Part shown: positions 18,230-27,808 of the stretch, in pieces
Layout: each line of letters starts with the position of its first letter
Numbering within the stretch: the first letter of the stretch is position 1
Source of the DNA: Actinocorallia herbida
Lineage (GTDB): Bacteria; Actinomycetota; Actinomycetes; Streptosporangiales; Streptosporangiaceae
NCBI RefSeq assembly: GCF_003751225.1
Contig: NZ_RJKE01000001.1
Coordinates: 3,038,001 to 3,102,000 of the forward strand
Direction: 5' to 3'
DNA: 64,000 nucleotides
Program-made: the position numbers and the translations under genes
Notes under the pieces: generated by a model
The model's database searches: none
Told to the model about the DNA's origin: nothing
What the model saw: the letters and a program-made list of their open reading frames with translations, nothing else

Positions 18230-18331
18230 CCCGCCGGGTCGGCCGCGGATCGGCTCGCCTCCGGCGGATCCGCCCGCCTCGGCCGGCTCCGGGACACGGG
18301 GTGACCCGCCTTCCCGGACGTGAGGCAGAGG

Positions 18332-19519
18332 CTAAAGGGCGGGTTGCCGGGCCGGGGCGGTGATCGGCGCGCGGTGCTGCCAGACGACCCCGGCGATGGC
18401 GAGGACCAGCAGGAACGGCACGATGAGGAAGGCCGGGTGCGGCCCGAACCCGTCGGCGAGCGCGCCGAGGACGAACGGGCCCGCGCCCACCCCGACGCCC
18501 GCGAACAGCGAGGCCCGCGCGTTGGCGAGGTCGGTCCGTCCCCCCGACGCCTCGCCGAGCATGGCCACGCACATCGGGAAGTGCAGCGAGACCCCGAGTC
18601 CCGACAGCGCGAGCCCCGCGTACCCGAGGACGGGGTCGGTCGCCAGCCAGAACACCAGCCAGCCCGCCCCGGTGACGCCCAGCGCGCCGACCAGCAGGAA
18701 GGCGGGGGCGTACCGCAGCGCCAGCCGCGCGCCCGCGAACCGCCCGACGGCGAGCCCCGCGGTGAACGCGGTGAGCCCGGTCGCCGCGGCCTCCAGGGTG
18801 AGTCCGGTCCGTCGCGCGAACAGTTCGGCCCCCCACAGGTTGAAGCAGAACTCGACGGCCGCGACGCAGAGCAGCACCATGCCCATGATCTGGAAGCGCG
18901 CGCCGAGCGCGCCGCCGCTCCGGCCCGCGGTCTTCGCGGCGGGGCGCTCGCGCACCCAGCGCCGCCCGAGCACGAGCGCCAGCAGCACCGACGCGATCGG
19001 CGGCACGAGCAGGCCGGCCCGCCATCCGAAGGCGGACTGGGCGAGCACGCTGAGCAGGAAGGTCGAGCCGATCCCGATGGTGACCGCGACCGCGTTGGCC
19101 TCGCTGATGGCCGCCGCGCCGCGGCCCGCCCCGTGGTGCTCGGTGAGCGCGGCCATGCCCGCGTAGAGCACGAGGGAGCCCGCCGCGTTGGCGAGGCAGT
19201 AGCCCGCGAGGGTCACCGGGAGCAGCGGCAGCGCGGCGATCAGCAGCACCGCCGCGTTCATGATCGCGAGCCCGGTCCACACCACGCGGCGCCGCCCGAA
19301 GCGCCGGGTCAGCGGGCCGAGCGAAGCGCCGCACAGGATCGTGCCGACCGCGAGCGCGGTGCCGTGCAGCCCGGCGACGGCCTGGGACGCCCCCTGCTCG
19401 GCGCGCAGGATCGGCAGGGCCGCGCTCAGCCCGTACAGCATCGTGGCGTAGACGCCGACCTGCAGATATACCAGCCAGGTGGCGCCATCTCTGGTGAGCC
19501 CCCCGTTCGCTCCGCCCAC
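18332..19519 (-). CDS. MFS transporter
   Basis: A 395-aa membrane protein with twelve predicted helices and the conserved loop RRFGRRRVVWTG between helices 2 and 3, typical of the major facilitator superfamily. The N-terminus MGGANGGLTRDGATW is short and polar. It converges on the AprA-like operon and may export a product or import a related substrate, but the sequence does not reveal which. The region upstream of its start contains TACCGG repeated with 14-nt spacing (around 19544-19563), a possible operator. Confidence 0.85.
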   Translation of the reverse strand: MGGANGGLTRDGATWLVYLQVGVYATMLYGLSAALPILRAEQGASQAVAGLHGTALAVGTILCGASLGPLTRRFGRRRVVWTGLAIMNAAVLLIAALPLLPVTLAGYCLANAAGSLVLYAGMAALTEHHGAGRGAAAISEANAVAVTIGIGSTFLLSVLAQSAFGWRAGLLVPPIASVLLALVLGRRWVRERPAAKTAGRSGGALGARFQIMGMVLLCVAAVEFCFNLWGAELFARRTGLTLEAAATGLTAFTAGLAVGRFAGARLALRYAPAFLLVGALGVTGAGWLVFWLATDPVLGYAGLALSGLGVSLHFPMCVAMLGEASGGRTDLANARASLFAGVGVGAGPFVLGALADGFGPHPAFLIVPFLLVLAIAGVVWQHRAPITAPARQPAL

Positions 19520-19947
19520 CGAACCCCGCTTCTTGAAATGGCTACCGGGAAATAGTACCGGTTAGTTACTAATTCTCCTGGTGCGCAGTGATTCATTGGA
19601 CCGTGCCAAAGGGCTGTGGTCAATGCCTTCGCCGTCCCGGCGACAGCACGTTCCGCGCTCTGATCGGCGAGCCCGGGGTCGCCGGGTGCGCATGGCCACG
19701 CTGTGTCGCAGGGCGAAGTGGCGAGGGGAAGGATCACGGGCCTGACGCGTCCGTCGACGGACACGGAGCCGGCCTCACCTGGCAGAGGGCCGCCGTCGGG
19801 CGTGTGATCCCGGCCTGCGCGCGTGTGCGGTGGCCCGGGCGGATCCTGCTCTGCCCGCACTACCCGGCGGCCGTGCTCACCTGCGGGGGCGTCAGGTAGG
19901 GCGCCCGGGCCGCCGTGGAGGTGGCCAGGGAGCCGGGCTGAGGGGCG
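19520..19947. other. Intergenic region without a convincing gene
   Basis: About 430 bp upstream of the MFS gene. The first 70 bp are notably A/T-rich and hold the TACCGG direct repeat. A 14-bp palindrome GTCCGTCGACGGAC lies at 19749-19762. Short open frames on both strands have no family features and were not accepted. Confidence 0.45.
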
Positions 19948-20094
19948 TCAGCCGTACCAGCGGACGACCCACTCGCGGTCCAGCTCGACCTGGTCGGGCA
20001 GGGGCTCGCCGTGCTCGAGGACGGGCTGGGCGGCGACCATGTCCTCAGGCCGGACGCGATCGGGGAGTCTGGTGAAACGCGCGTCGTCGCTCAT
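19948..20094 (-). CDS. Small conserved-looking protein, 48 aa
   Basis: The frame starts MSDDARFTRLPDRVRPEDMV and ends EWVVRWYG. It is acidic, soluble and has no cysteine or membrane segment. It begins 12 nt after the stop of the upstream alpha/beta hydrolase gene on the same strand, with ATG start and actinobacterial codon use, so it is probably translated from the same mRNA. No function can be assigned. Confidence 0.6.
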   Translation of the reverse strand: MSDDARFTRLPDRVRPEDMVAAQPVLEHGEPLPDQVELDREWVVRWYG

Positions 20095-20106
20095 GCCCTC
20101 AGGATG

Positions 20107-20982
20107 TCACCCGAGCATCCGGGTGGCCAGAGCCACGACGGCCTGGGTGAAGGTGTAATTGTCCGAGCCCGCGGCGGTGTGCCCGGCGTCGGAGAGCTCC
20201 ACCACCTCGGCCTGCGGGGCGATCTCGCGGAAGCGGGCGAGCGCCTCCTCGCCGACCACGTCCGACAGCGCGCCCCGGATGACGGCGAGCGGCACGGTCA
20301 GGTCGCGGGCGGCCCGGTCCATGTCGGCGACGTAGCGCTGGTAGGACTGGATGTCGCCGTCGTGCGGGGTGAGGAACGCCGGGTCCCAGTGCCAGTACCA
20401 GCGGCCGTTCTCGCGCTGGCGGAGGTTGCGGCGCAGGCCGTTGGCGCTCTTGGGCCGCTCCTGGTGCGGCAGGTAGGCCGAGACGGCGTCGGCCGCCTCC
20501 TCCAGGCTGGCGAAGCCGTCCGGGCTGCTGCTCATGAACGCCACGACCCGCTCGCCGCCCGCGTTGTCGAACCCCGGCACGATGTCCACCAGGACGAGGC
20601 CGGCCGCGCCCTCGGCGCCTAGCCTGTCGGCCAGCATCAGGCCGGTCAGCCCGCCCATGGAGGCGCCGACGACGACCGGGCGGCCCGGCACCGTCTGGAG
20701 CACCCGCTCGACGTCCTCGACCATGGAGACGCCCCGGTAGTCGCCGTCGGCGACCCATTCGCTGTCACCGTGGCCGCGTGCGTCGAGGGCCAGCGCCCGG
20801 ACGCCCTCGGCGGCCAGGGCGGCGCCCGCGCGGCGCCAGGAGTGCCGGGTCTGGCCGCCGCCGTGCAGCAGTACCACCAGCGGACCGTCCTCGGGCCCCC
20901 AGAGATCGCCGACGAGCGTGTTGCCCGTCGCGCCGGGGAACCGCAGCGTGCGCGGGGAACGTTCCGTTTCGACGATGGCCAT
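20107..20982 (-). CDS. Alpha/beta hydrolase
   Basis: A 291-aa hydrolase. HGGGQTRHSW is the oxyanion-hole segment, LDARGHGDS the following strand and turn, VGASMGGLTG the nucleophile elbow, and GHTAAGSDN holds the catalytic His. The start is set at 20982 because GGAGG lies nine bases upstream; an ATG 42 nt further up lacks this. The family includes peroxidase-like hydrolases and esterases. It precedes the 48-aa gene. Between it and narI lies an A/T-rich segment (21040-21080) that may hold its promoter. Confidence 0.85.
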   Translation of the reverse strand: MAIVETERSPRTLRFPGATGNTLVGDLWGPEDGPLVVLLHGGGQTRHSWRRAGAALAAEGVRALALDARGHGDSEWVADGDYRGVSMVEDVERVLQTVPGRPVVVGASMGGLTGLMLADRLGAEGAAGLVLVDIVPGFDNAGGERVVAFMSSSPDGFASLEEAADAVSAYLPHQERPKSANGLRRNLRQRENGRWYWHWDPAFLTPHDGDIQSYQRYVADMDRAARDLTVPLAVIRGALSDVVGEEALARFREIAPQAEVVELSDAGHTAAGSDNYTFTQAVVALATRMLG

Positions 20983-21073
20983 GGCCGTCACCTCCGGGGG
21001 GAAGGGGCACCGGGGTGCCCGCACGCGCCAACCGGTGTGAGCTGGCGCACATTATGAGACCGTTGTACTCAAA

Positions 21074-21808
21074 TCATACCCGCGGACTCTTCCCGGGTTG
21101 GCGGGAAGGCGTCCATCCGCGCGGCGCGGGCCGGGGCGTCCGTGAACGGTAGACGATGTACGGCCTGGTCAGGTACCCGACCGGGGCCGTCAGCACATGG
21201 ACGAGGCGGGTGAACGGCCAGATGACGAACAGGGTGATCGCGCTCAGTGCGTGCGCCTGGTAGAGCACGGGGACGCCGGACATCAGATCGGGGTCGGGTC
21301 GCAGCAGGAAGATCGACCGGAACCAGGGCGAGACGGTGTGCCGGTAGTCGTAGCCGCCGACCGCGACGTTGGCCAGCGCGGTCGCGGCGAGGCCGAGCAG
21401 GATCGTCACGGCCAGGACGAGGTACATGAGCTTGTCGTTCCAGGTCGTGGCGATGAAGACCGGCCCGACGGTCCGCCGCCGGTAGATCAGGATCGCCATC
21501 CCGCAGACGGTGAGCACTCCGGCGACGGCCCCGAGGACGATCGCGATCCAGTGGTAGGCGGTCTCGCTCAGGCCGATCGCGTCGGTCCAGGACTCGGGGA
21601 TGAGCAGGCCGCCGACGTGGCCGAGGAAGACGAAGATGATCCCGAAGTGGAACATCGGGCTGCCCCAGCGCAGGAGGCGCCGCTCGTACAGCTCCGACGA
21701 GCGGGTCGTCCAGCCGAACTTGTCGTACCGGTAGCGCCAGAGGTGCCCGAGGACGAAGACGAGGATGGCGACGTAGGGCAGGACCGCCCAGAGCAGGATC
21801 GAGGTCAC
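21074..21808 (-). CDS. narI: Respiratory nitrate reductase gamma subunit NarI
   Basis: A 244-aa membrane cytochrome b with five hydrophobic segments. The His residues in MFHFGIIFVFLGHVGG and YQAHALSAITLF...RLVHVL are the expected ligands for two b-type haems. It anchors NarGH to the membrane and oxidises menaquinol. It starts at GTG overlapping the narJ stop (GTGA) and is the last gene of narK-GHJI. Confidence 0.95.
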   Translation of the reverse strand: MTSILLWAVLPYVAILVFVLGHLWRYRYDKFGWTTRSSELYERRLLRWGSPMFHFGIIFVFLGHVGGLLIPESWTDAIGLSETAYHWIAIVLGAVAGVLTVCGMAILIYRRRTVGPVFIATTWNDKLMYLVLAVTILLGLAATALANVAVGGYDYRHTVSPWFRSIFLLRPDPDLMSGVPVLYQAHALSAITLFVIWPFTRLVHVLTAPVGYLTRPYIVYRSRTPRPAPRGWTPSRQPGKSPRV

Positions 21809-22467
21809 GGGCGGGCTCCTGTTGAGGCGGGTGCTGAGACGGGCTCGGCGTAGGCCGCGGCGTCCGGGCCGTATCCCGGGAGGCCGACCTCTTCTTCCGG
21901 CGGCCCCTCTGCGGCGAGCCTGAGGACCGCGTCGGCGGCCCTGCCCGTCAGCGGAGGCAGGGTCGCGTGGACGCCGTCGAGGACGTGCGCCCAGGGCGAG
22001 GCGGACTCCTTGAGGGAGCGCCGCAGCAGCTCCAGCCCCGCGCGGTGCTCGACGAGCAGGTTCCGGCCCGCCCCGTCGAAGGCCGCGAACTCCAGCACGA
22101 CGGGCAGGTGGTCGGCGATCTCCTCGCCGGTGAGGACGAGTCCGGCGGCCCGGTAGGCCCGCTGGAACCGCAGCAGGGCCATCCCGCGCTTCCGGGTGTC
22201 ACCGTAGGCGTAGTAGGTGAGGTACAGGCAGCCGCGCTTGCGGTGGTCGAAGGTGTCCACATAGGCGACGGTCAGGTCCTGCGGCCTGGTCGCGGCGACG
22301 TGGTCGAGGAACCGCCCGAACGGCTCGGCGATGGGGCGCGGCAGGCCCGCGAGGACGTCGCGCAGCTCGGGCACGAGCGCGTGCAGCTCGTCGGGGTACC
22401 GCAGCAGCACCGACGCCGTCTGCCAGGCCGCCGCGGCCTCGGCGGGGGCCGGGCCCCGGGGCCTCAC
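21805..22467 (-). CDS. narJ: Nitrate reductase molybdenum cofactor assembly chaperone NarJ
   Basis: A 220-aa soluble chaperone with the family motif EEIADHLPVVLEFAA and an N-terminal SVLLRYPDE. NarJ binds apo-NarG and guides Mo-bisMGD insertion and membrane attachment. GTG start overlaps the narH stop by 4 nt and its own stop overlaps narI likewise, so translation is coupled through the operon. Confidence 0.94.
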   Translation of the reverse strand: MRPRGPAPAEAAAAWQTASVLLRYPDELHALVPELRDVLAGLPRPIAEPFGRFLDHVAATRPQDLTVAYVDTFDHRKRGCLYLTYYAYGDTRKRGMALLRFQRAYRAAGLVLTGEEIADHLPVVLEFAAFDGAGRNLLVEHRAGLELLRRSLKESASPWAHVLDGVHATLPPLTGRAADAVLRLAAEGPPEEEVGLPGYGPDAAAYAEPVSAPASTGARP

Positions 22468-24122
22468 GCCTCGTCCTTGCGCTCGGGGAACATGCCCGTC
22501 GGCGTGCCCTTGCCGTCCCAGTTGAGCAGGTTGACCCGGGTCGCCCGGTCGAACGAGCCCGTGGGCGCGTCGCTGGTCTGCCGGTCCTTCAGGACCTGGA
22601 AGTTCTCGACGGCGACCGGCACCGGCGCGCCCGAGGCCTCCCCGAACGGGCCCGAGCCGCCCATGCCGGGCCCGCCCTCGTAGTTCAGGGAGCAGTCCGT
22701 GGCCAGCTCCTCCAGGTGGTGCGCCTGCTCGGCGTGCGCGGCGGGGATGACGTAGCGCTCGTCGTACTTGGCGAGCGCGAGCAGCCGGAACATCTCGTAC
22801 ATCTGCTCCGGCGCCATGCCGACGCGCTGCGGAATGCCCGCGTCGGGCGCACGGCCGAGGTTGATGTCGCGCATGTACGCCCGCATCGCGGCGAGCCTGC
22901 GCAGCACGGCCTCCACGGGCGCGGGGTCGCCCGCGGTGAACAGTTCGGCGAGGTAGCCGATCGGGATGCGCAGCGCGTCGAGCGCGGCGAAGAGGTTCCC
23001 GGCGTCCTCGGCGTCGTGCCCGGTCTCGCGCACGACGTCCACGACGGGGGACAGCGGCGGGATGTACCAGACCATCGGCAGCGTCCGGTACTCCGGATGC
23101 AGTGGCAGCGCCACCTTGTAGGTGTTGATGAGCGCGTGCACGGGGGAGCGGCGGGCCGCCTCGATCCAGTCGTGCGGGATGCCCGCCTCCTCCGCGGCCC
23201 GCTGGACGCCCGGGTCGTCGGGATCGAGGAACACGCTCCGCTGCGCCTCGTAGAGGTCGGTGTCCTCAGGCGTGCAGGCCGCTTCGAGCACCTTGTCGGC
23301 GTCGTACAGGACGAGGCCGATATAGCGGAGCCGTCCTACGCAGGTCTCGGAGCACACCGTAGGCAGGCCGACCTCTACGCGCGGGTAGCAGAAGGTGCAC
23401 TTCTCGGCCTTGCCTGTGCGGTGGTTGAAGTACACCTTCTTGTACGGGCAGCCTGTGACGCACATGCGCCAGCCGCGGCACTTGTCCTGGTCGACCAGGA
23501 CGATCCCGTCCTCTTCGCGCTTGTAGATCGCCCCGGACGGGCAGGACGCCGCGCAGCTCGGGTTCAGGCAGTGCTCGCAGATCCGCGGCAGGTAGAACAT
23601 GAAGGTCTGCTCGAACTCCAGCTTCACCTGGTCGGAGATCTTCTCCAGCACGACGTCGCCGCGCGCGTGCTCCAGCGAGCCGCCGAGGTCGTCGTCCCAG
23701 TTGGCCGACCAGATGATCTTGGTGTTCTCGCCGGTGAGCAGCGACTTCGGCCGGGCGACCGGCATGTGCTCCTGGAGCGGCGCGTTCGTGAGCGTCGCGT
23801 AGTCGTAGGTCCAGGGCTCGTAGTAGTCCTGGATGCGGGGGAGCACGGGGTTGGCGAAGATGGTGAGCAGCTTCTTCAGCCGGCCGCCCGCCGTGAGGGT
23901 CAGCCTGCCGCGCTTGGTGAGCCGCCAGCCGCCGCGCCACCGGTCCTGGTCCTCGTACGTGCGCGGATAGCCGAGCCCCGGCCTGGTCTCGACGTTGTTG
24001 AACCAGACGTACTCGACACCTGTCCGGTTCGTCCAGGTCTGTTTACAGGTGACCGAGCAGGTGTGGCACCCGATGCACTTGTCTAGGTTCATCACCATCG
24101 CCATCTGGGCCATGATGCGCAT
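22464..24122 (-). CDS. narH: Nitrate reductase beta subunit NarH
   Basis: A 552-aa iron-sulfur protein with four clusters: CIGCHTCSVTCKQTW near the N-terminus, CEHCLNPSCAASCP, CRGWRMCVTGCPYKK (Trp in place of a ligand, the usual [3Fe-4S] site) and CTFC...CSETC. It wires electrons from NarI haems to NarG. The start is the ATG overlapping the narG stop (TGATG); although the frame stays open upstream, that part is antisense to narG. Confidence 0.95.
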   Translation of the reverse strand: MRIMAQMAMVMNLDKCIGCHTCSVTCKQTWTNRTGVEYVWFNNVETRPGLGYPRTYEDQDRWRGGWRLTKRGRLTLTAGGRLKKLLTIFANPVLPRIQDYYEPWTYDYATLTNAPLQEHMPVARPKSLLTGENTKIIWSANWDDDLGGSLEHARGDVVLEKISDQVKLEFEQTFMFYLPRICEHCLNPSCAASCPSGAIYKREEDGIVLVDQDKCRGWRMCVTGCPYKKVYFNHRTGKAEKCTFCYPRVEVGLPTVCSETCVGRLRYIGLVLYDADKVLEAACTPEDTDLYEAQRSVFLDPDDPGVQRAAEEAGIPHDWIEAARRSPVHALINTYKVALPLHPEYRTLPMVWYIPPLSPVVDVVRETGHDAEDAGNLFAALDALRIPIGYLAELFTAGDPAPVEAVLRRLAAMRAYMRDINLGRAPDAGIPQRVGMAPEQMYEMFRLLALAKYDERYVIPAAHAEQAHHLEELATDCSLNYEGGPGMGGSGPFGEASGAPVPVAVENFQVLKDRQTSDAPTGSFDRATRVNLLNWDGKGTPTGMFPERKDEA

Positions 24123-27100
24123 CAGTAGGTGACCTCCTGGCTTCTGCGGCGGATTGTGGTGATCTCGTCCCGCTGGTTGCCTGTTGGGCCGAGGTAGTTG
24201 AAGGCGAACGCGAGTTGCGCGTACCCGCCGATGAGGTGGCTCGGCTTGATGAGGATCCGCGTCAGCGCGTTGTGCACGCCGCCGCGCTTCCCGGACGTCT
24301 CCGCCAGCGGCACGTCGATCAGCCGGTCCTGCGCGTGGTGCATGTAGACGGTGCCCTCGGGCATCCGGTGCGAGACGACCGCGCGGGCGACGACCACGCC
24401 GTTGGCGTTCACCGCCTCGATCCAGTCGTTGTCGCGGACCCCGACCTTCGCGGCGTCCTGAGGGCTCATCCAGATGTTCGGCCCGCCGCGCGACAGGGAG
24501 AGCATCAGGAGGTTGTCCTGGTATTCGGAGTGGATCGACCATTTGTTGTGCGGCGTGAGGTACCGGACGGTCACCCCCATGCCGCCGACCGACCCGATCT
24601 CGGGCTCGCCGCGCAGCCCCGCGACGTTCAGGGGCGGCCGGAACACCGGGAGCTGCTCGCCGATCTCGGCGATCCAGTCGTGGTCGAGGTAGAGGTGCTG
24701 GCGGCCGCTGAGCGTGTGCCAGGGCTTCAGCCGCTCGACGTTCACGGTGAACGGCGAGTACCTCCGGCCGCCCGACTCCGAGCCCGACCACTCCGGCGAG
24801 GTGATCACCGAGACGGGCCTGGCCTGGGTGTCGGCGAACGTGATCCGCTCGCCCTCCCGCTCCGCGGCGAGGTCGGCGAGCTGGACGCCGGTCCGCTTCT
24901 CCAGCTGGTGGAAGCCCTGGACGGCGAGGCGTCCGTTCGTCGTCCCGGAAAGGGCGAGGACCGCCTCGCACGCCTCGATCTCCGAGCGCAGCGAGGGTCG
25001 GCCGTCGGCGGGGCCGCCCCGGATCACCCCGTTCTTGGACCGCAGGTACTCGACCTCGCGCTCCGGGTGGAACACCACGCCCTTGGTGGCCGCGCCCAGT
25101 TCCTCCACCAGCGGGCCGAGCGCCGCCATCTTCGCGCCGACCGCGCCGTAGTCCCGCTCGATCACGCTGAGCTTCGGCATCGTCCTGCCCGGGACGGGCT
25201 CGCACTCCCCGGCCGCCCAGTCGCGGACCCTGCCGTGCGGAGTCGCCATCGCGTCCGGCGAGTCGTGCAGGAGCGGGGCGGCGACCACGTCCTCGCGGAC
25301 GCCCAGGTGGCCTTCGGCGAGCCTGCTGAACTCGCGGGCGATCGTCTGGAAGGCCGACCAGTCCGTCCGGGTCTGCCAAGGCGGGGCGATCGCCGGATTG
25401 AAGGAGTGCACGAACGGGTGCATGTCGGTGGTGTTCAGGTCGTGCTTCTCGTACCAGGTCGCGGCGGGCAGGACCACGTCGGACAGCAGGGTCGTCGAGG
25501 TCATCCGGAAGTCGAGGGTGAGCAGCAGATCGAGCTTGCCGACCGGGGCGTCCTCCCGCCAGACGACGTCCTTCGGCCGGGCCTCGGGCGGCGCCTCCTC
25601 GGCCCGCAGCGCGTCGGCCGCGCCGAGCAGGTGCCGCAGGAAGTACTCGGTGCCCTTTCCGGACGAGCCGAAGAGGTTCGCCCGCCAGATCGAGAGCACC
25701 CTGGGGAAGTTCTCCGGGGCGTCGGGGTCCTGGCAGGCGAAGCCCAGCCTGCCCGCCTTCAGCTCGTCCACGACGTACTCGCCGACCTGTCGGCCCGACG
25801 CTCGGACGTCATCGGCCAGATCGAGCGGATTGCGGTTGAACGTCGGATAGGACGGCATCCAGCCGAGCCGTGCCGAAAGCGCGATCACGTCGGCGGTCGT
25901 CCGGCCCGCGAGGGTGCCGCCGGGCCTTGCCGCGGCGAGGGTGTCGGCGCCGAAGTCGTCGTAGCGGAACTGGTCGGCGTTGAGGTACCAGTAGGCCGTC
26001 TGCACCATCTGACGGGCGGGCCGCGACCAGTCGAGCGCGTTCGCGACCTGCGCCCAGCCGGTGATCGGCCTGACCTTCTCCTGCCCGACGTAGTGCGCCC
26101 ACCCGCCCCCGTTGACGCCCTGGCAGCCGGTGAGCGTGGTGAGCATGAGGAAGGTGCGGTAGATGGTGTCGGAGTGGAACCAGTGGTTGGTGCCCGCGCC
26201 CATCACGATCATCGACCTGCCGCGGGACGCCTCGGCGTTGGCCGCGAACTCCCGGGCGATCCTGGCCGCCGCCTGCGCGGGGACGCCCGTGATGGGCTCC
26301 TGCCAGCCGGGCGTGTAGGGCACCGACGCGTCGGCGTAGTCGCGCGGCCAGAGGCCGGGAAGCCCGTCCCGGCCCACCCCGTACTGGGCGAGCAGCAGGT
26401 CGAACACGGTGGTCACCAGATGCCCGGCGACGGTCCTGGCCGGGACGCCGCGGCGCAGCTCACCGGGCTTGTCGAACCTGGCGAGGGTGATCTCGACGCC
26501 GTCGGAACCGTCGCCGAGGAGGGTGAGCACCGGCCGGGCGCCGCCGAGGTCGAGGTTCCAGCGGCCCTCGCCCTCCTCGCCGAACCGGAACCCCAGCGAG
26601 CCGTTCGGGACCAGCGGCGAGCCCGTCGCGGCGTCGAGGACGACCGTCTTGAAGGCGGCGTTCTCGCTCTGCGCCAGGTCGCCGGGCAGGTCGGCGGCGG
26701 TGAGGAACTTGCCGGGCCGGTACCCGCCGGTCCCGTCCTCGTCGAGCCGGACCAGGAACGGCAGATCGGTGTACTTGGTGACGTACTCCGTGAAGTACTC
26801 CACCTGGCGGTCGACGAAGAACTCCTTGAGCAGCACATGGCCCATCGCCATGCCGAGCGCGCCGTCCGTGCCGGGCGCGACCGCGAGCCACTCGTCGGCG
26901 AACTTCACGTTGTCGGCGTAGTCCGGTGAGACCGCGATGACCTTCTGGCCCCGGTAGCGCGCCTCCGCCATCCAGTGGGCGTCCGGCGTGCGCGTCACCG
27001 GGAGGTTCGAGCCCCACATGATGAGGTAGGAGGCGTCCCACCAGTCGCCGGACTCCGGCACGTCGGTCTGGTCGCCGAACACCTGCGGCGAGGCGACGGG

Positions 27101-27808
27101 CAGGTCGGCGTACCAGTCGTAGAACGACAGCATCGTGCCGCCGATCAGCGACATGAACCGGGCGCCGGACGCGTGCGAGACGATCGACATCGCGGGGATC
27201 GGCGAGAAACCGGCGATCCTGTCGGGGCCGAACTCCTTGATCGAGTGCACATGGGCGGCCGCGACGATCTCGACCGCCTCCTCCCAGGACGCCCGGACGA
27301 GACCGCCCTTGCCGCGGACCGATTTGTACCGCCGTGCGGCCTCCGGATCGGACACGATCGACGCCCAGGCCGTCACCGGGTCGCCGGTCGTGGCCTTCGC
27401 CTCGCGGTACAGGTCGAGCAGGACGCCCCGGACGTACGGGTAGCGCACCCGCGTCGGCGAGTAGGTGTACCAGGAGAACGCCGCGCCGCGCGGGCAGCCC
27501 CGCGGCTCGTACTCCGGCTTGTCCGGGCCCACCGACGGGTAGTCGGTCTGCTGGGTCTCCCAGGTGATGATCCCGTCCTTGACGTAGACCTTCCATGAGC
27601 AGGAGCCCGTGCAGTTCACCCCGTGCGTGGAGCGGACGATCTTGTCGTAGGACCAGCGGTCGCGGTAGAAGACGTCCGCGTCACGGCCGCCCTCCTTGCG
27701 CAGAGTCCGGAGGTCCCCGGAGACCTCGCCCTTGGTGAAGAACCTTCGAGTCCGTACGAGGACGTCGCTTACCGGCCCGTCCAGGCCCGCCTTCTCGTCA
27801 GCGGCCAC
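24122..27808 (-). CDS. narG: Nitrate reductase alpha subunit NarG
   Basis: A 1228-aa Mo-bisMGD enzyme, normal length for NarG. The N-terminal FS0 cluster motif is H-x3-C-x3-C (HGVNCTGSCSW) with the fourth Cys in PRGCPRG; VYVKDGIITWE follows. Nitrate is reduced to nitrite at the cytoplasmic side. The C-terminal PHNKWSIHSEYQDNLLMLSLSRGGP block is typical. Its start overlaps the narK end by 11 nt. Confidence 0.96.
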   Translation of the reverse strand: MAADEKAGLDGPVSDVLVRTRRFFTKGEVSGDLRTLRKEGGRDADVFYRDRWSYDKIVRSTHGVNCTGSCSWKVYVKDGIITWETQQTDYPSVGPDKPEYEPRGCPRGAAFSWYTYSPTRVRYPYVRGVLLDLYREAKATTGDPVTAWASIVSDPEAARRYKSVRGKGGLVRASWEEAVEIVAAAHVHSIKEFGPDRIAGFSPIPAMSIVSHASGARFMSLIGGTMLSFYDWYADLPVASPQVFGDQTDVPESGDWWDASYLIMWGSNLPVTRTPDAHWMAEARYRGQKVIAVSPDYADNVKFADEWLAVAPGTDGALGMAMGHVLLKEFFVDRQVEYFTEYVTKYTDLPFLVRLDEDGTGGYRPGKFLTAADLPGDLAQSENAAFKTVVLDAATGSPLVPNGSLGFRFGEEGEGRWNLDLGGARPVLTLLGDGSDGVEITLARFDKPGELRRGVPARTVAGHLVTTVFDLLLAQYGVGRDGLPGLWPRDYADASVPYTPGWQEPITGVPAQAAARIAREFAANAEASRGRSMIVMGAGTNHWFHSDTIYRTFLMLTTLTGCQGVNGGGWAHYVGQEKVRPITGWAQVANALDWSRPARQMVQTAYWYLNADQFRYDDFGADTLAAARPGGTLAGRTTADVIALSARLGWMPSYPTFNRNPLDLADDVRASGRQVGEYVVDELKAGRLGFACQDPDAPENFPRVLSIWRANLFGSSGKGTEYFLRHLLGAADALRAEEAPPEARPKDVVWREDAPVGKLDLLLTLDFRMTSTTLLSDVVLPAATWYEKHDLNTTDMHPFVHSFNPAIAPPWQTRTDWSAFQTIAREFSRLAEGHLGVREDVVAAPLLHDSPDAMATPHGRVRDWAAGECEPVPGRTMPKLSVIERDYGAVGAKMAALGPLVEELGAATKGVVFHPEREVEYLRSKNGVIRGGPADGRPSLRSEIEACEAVLALSGTTNGRLAVQGFHQLEKRTGVQLADLAAEREGERITFADTQARPVSVITSPEWSGSESGGRRYSPFTVNVERLKPWHTLSGRQHLYLDHDWIAEIGEQLPVFRPPLNVAGLRGEPEIGSVGGMGVTVRYLTPHNKWSIHSEYQDNLLMLSLSRGGPNIWMSPQDAAKVGVRDNDWIEAVNANGVVVARAVVSHRMPEGTVYMHHAQDRLIDVPLAETSGKRGGVHNALTRILIKPSHLIGGYAQLAFAFNYLGPTGNQRDEITTIRRRSQEVTY

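Noticed and set aside
19588-19899. A 103-aa plus-strand gene
   Set aside because: No ribosome binding site, no family motif and codon use unlike the neighbours.
22464-25379. A 971-aa extended NarH
   Set aside because: The extra upstream part overlaps narG on the same strand in another frame and has no homology-like features; the ATG overlapping the narG stop is normal.
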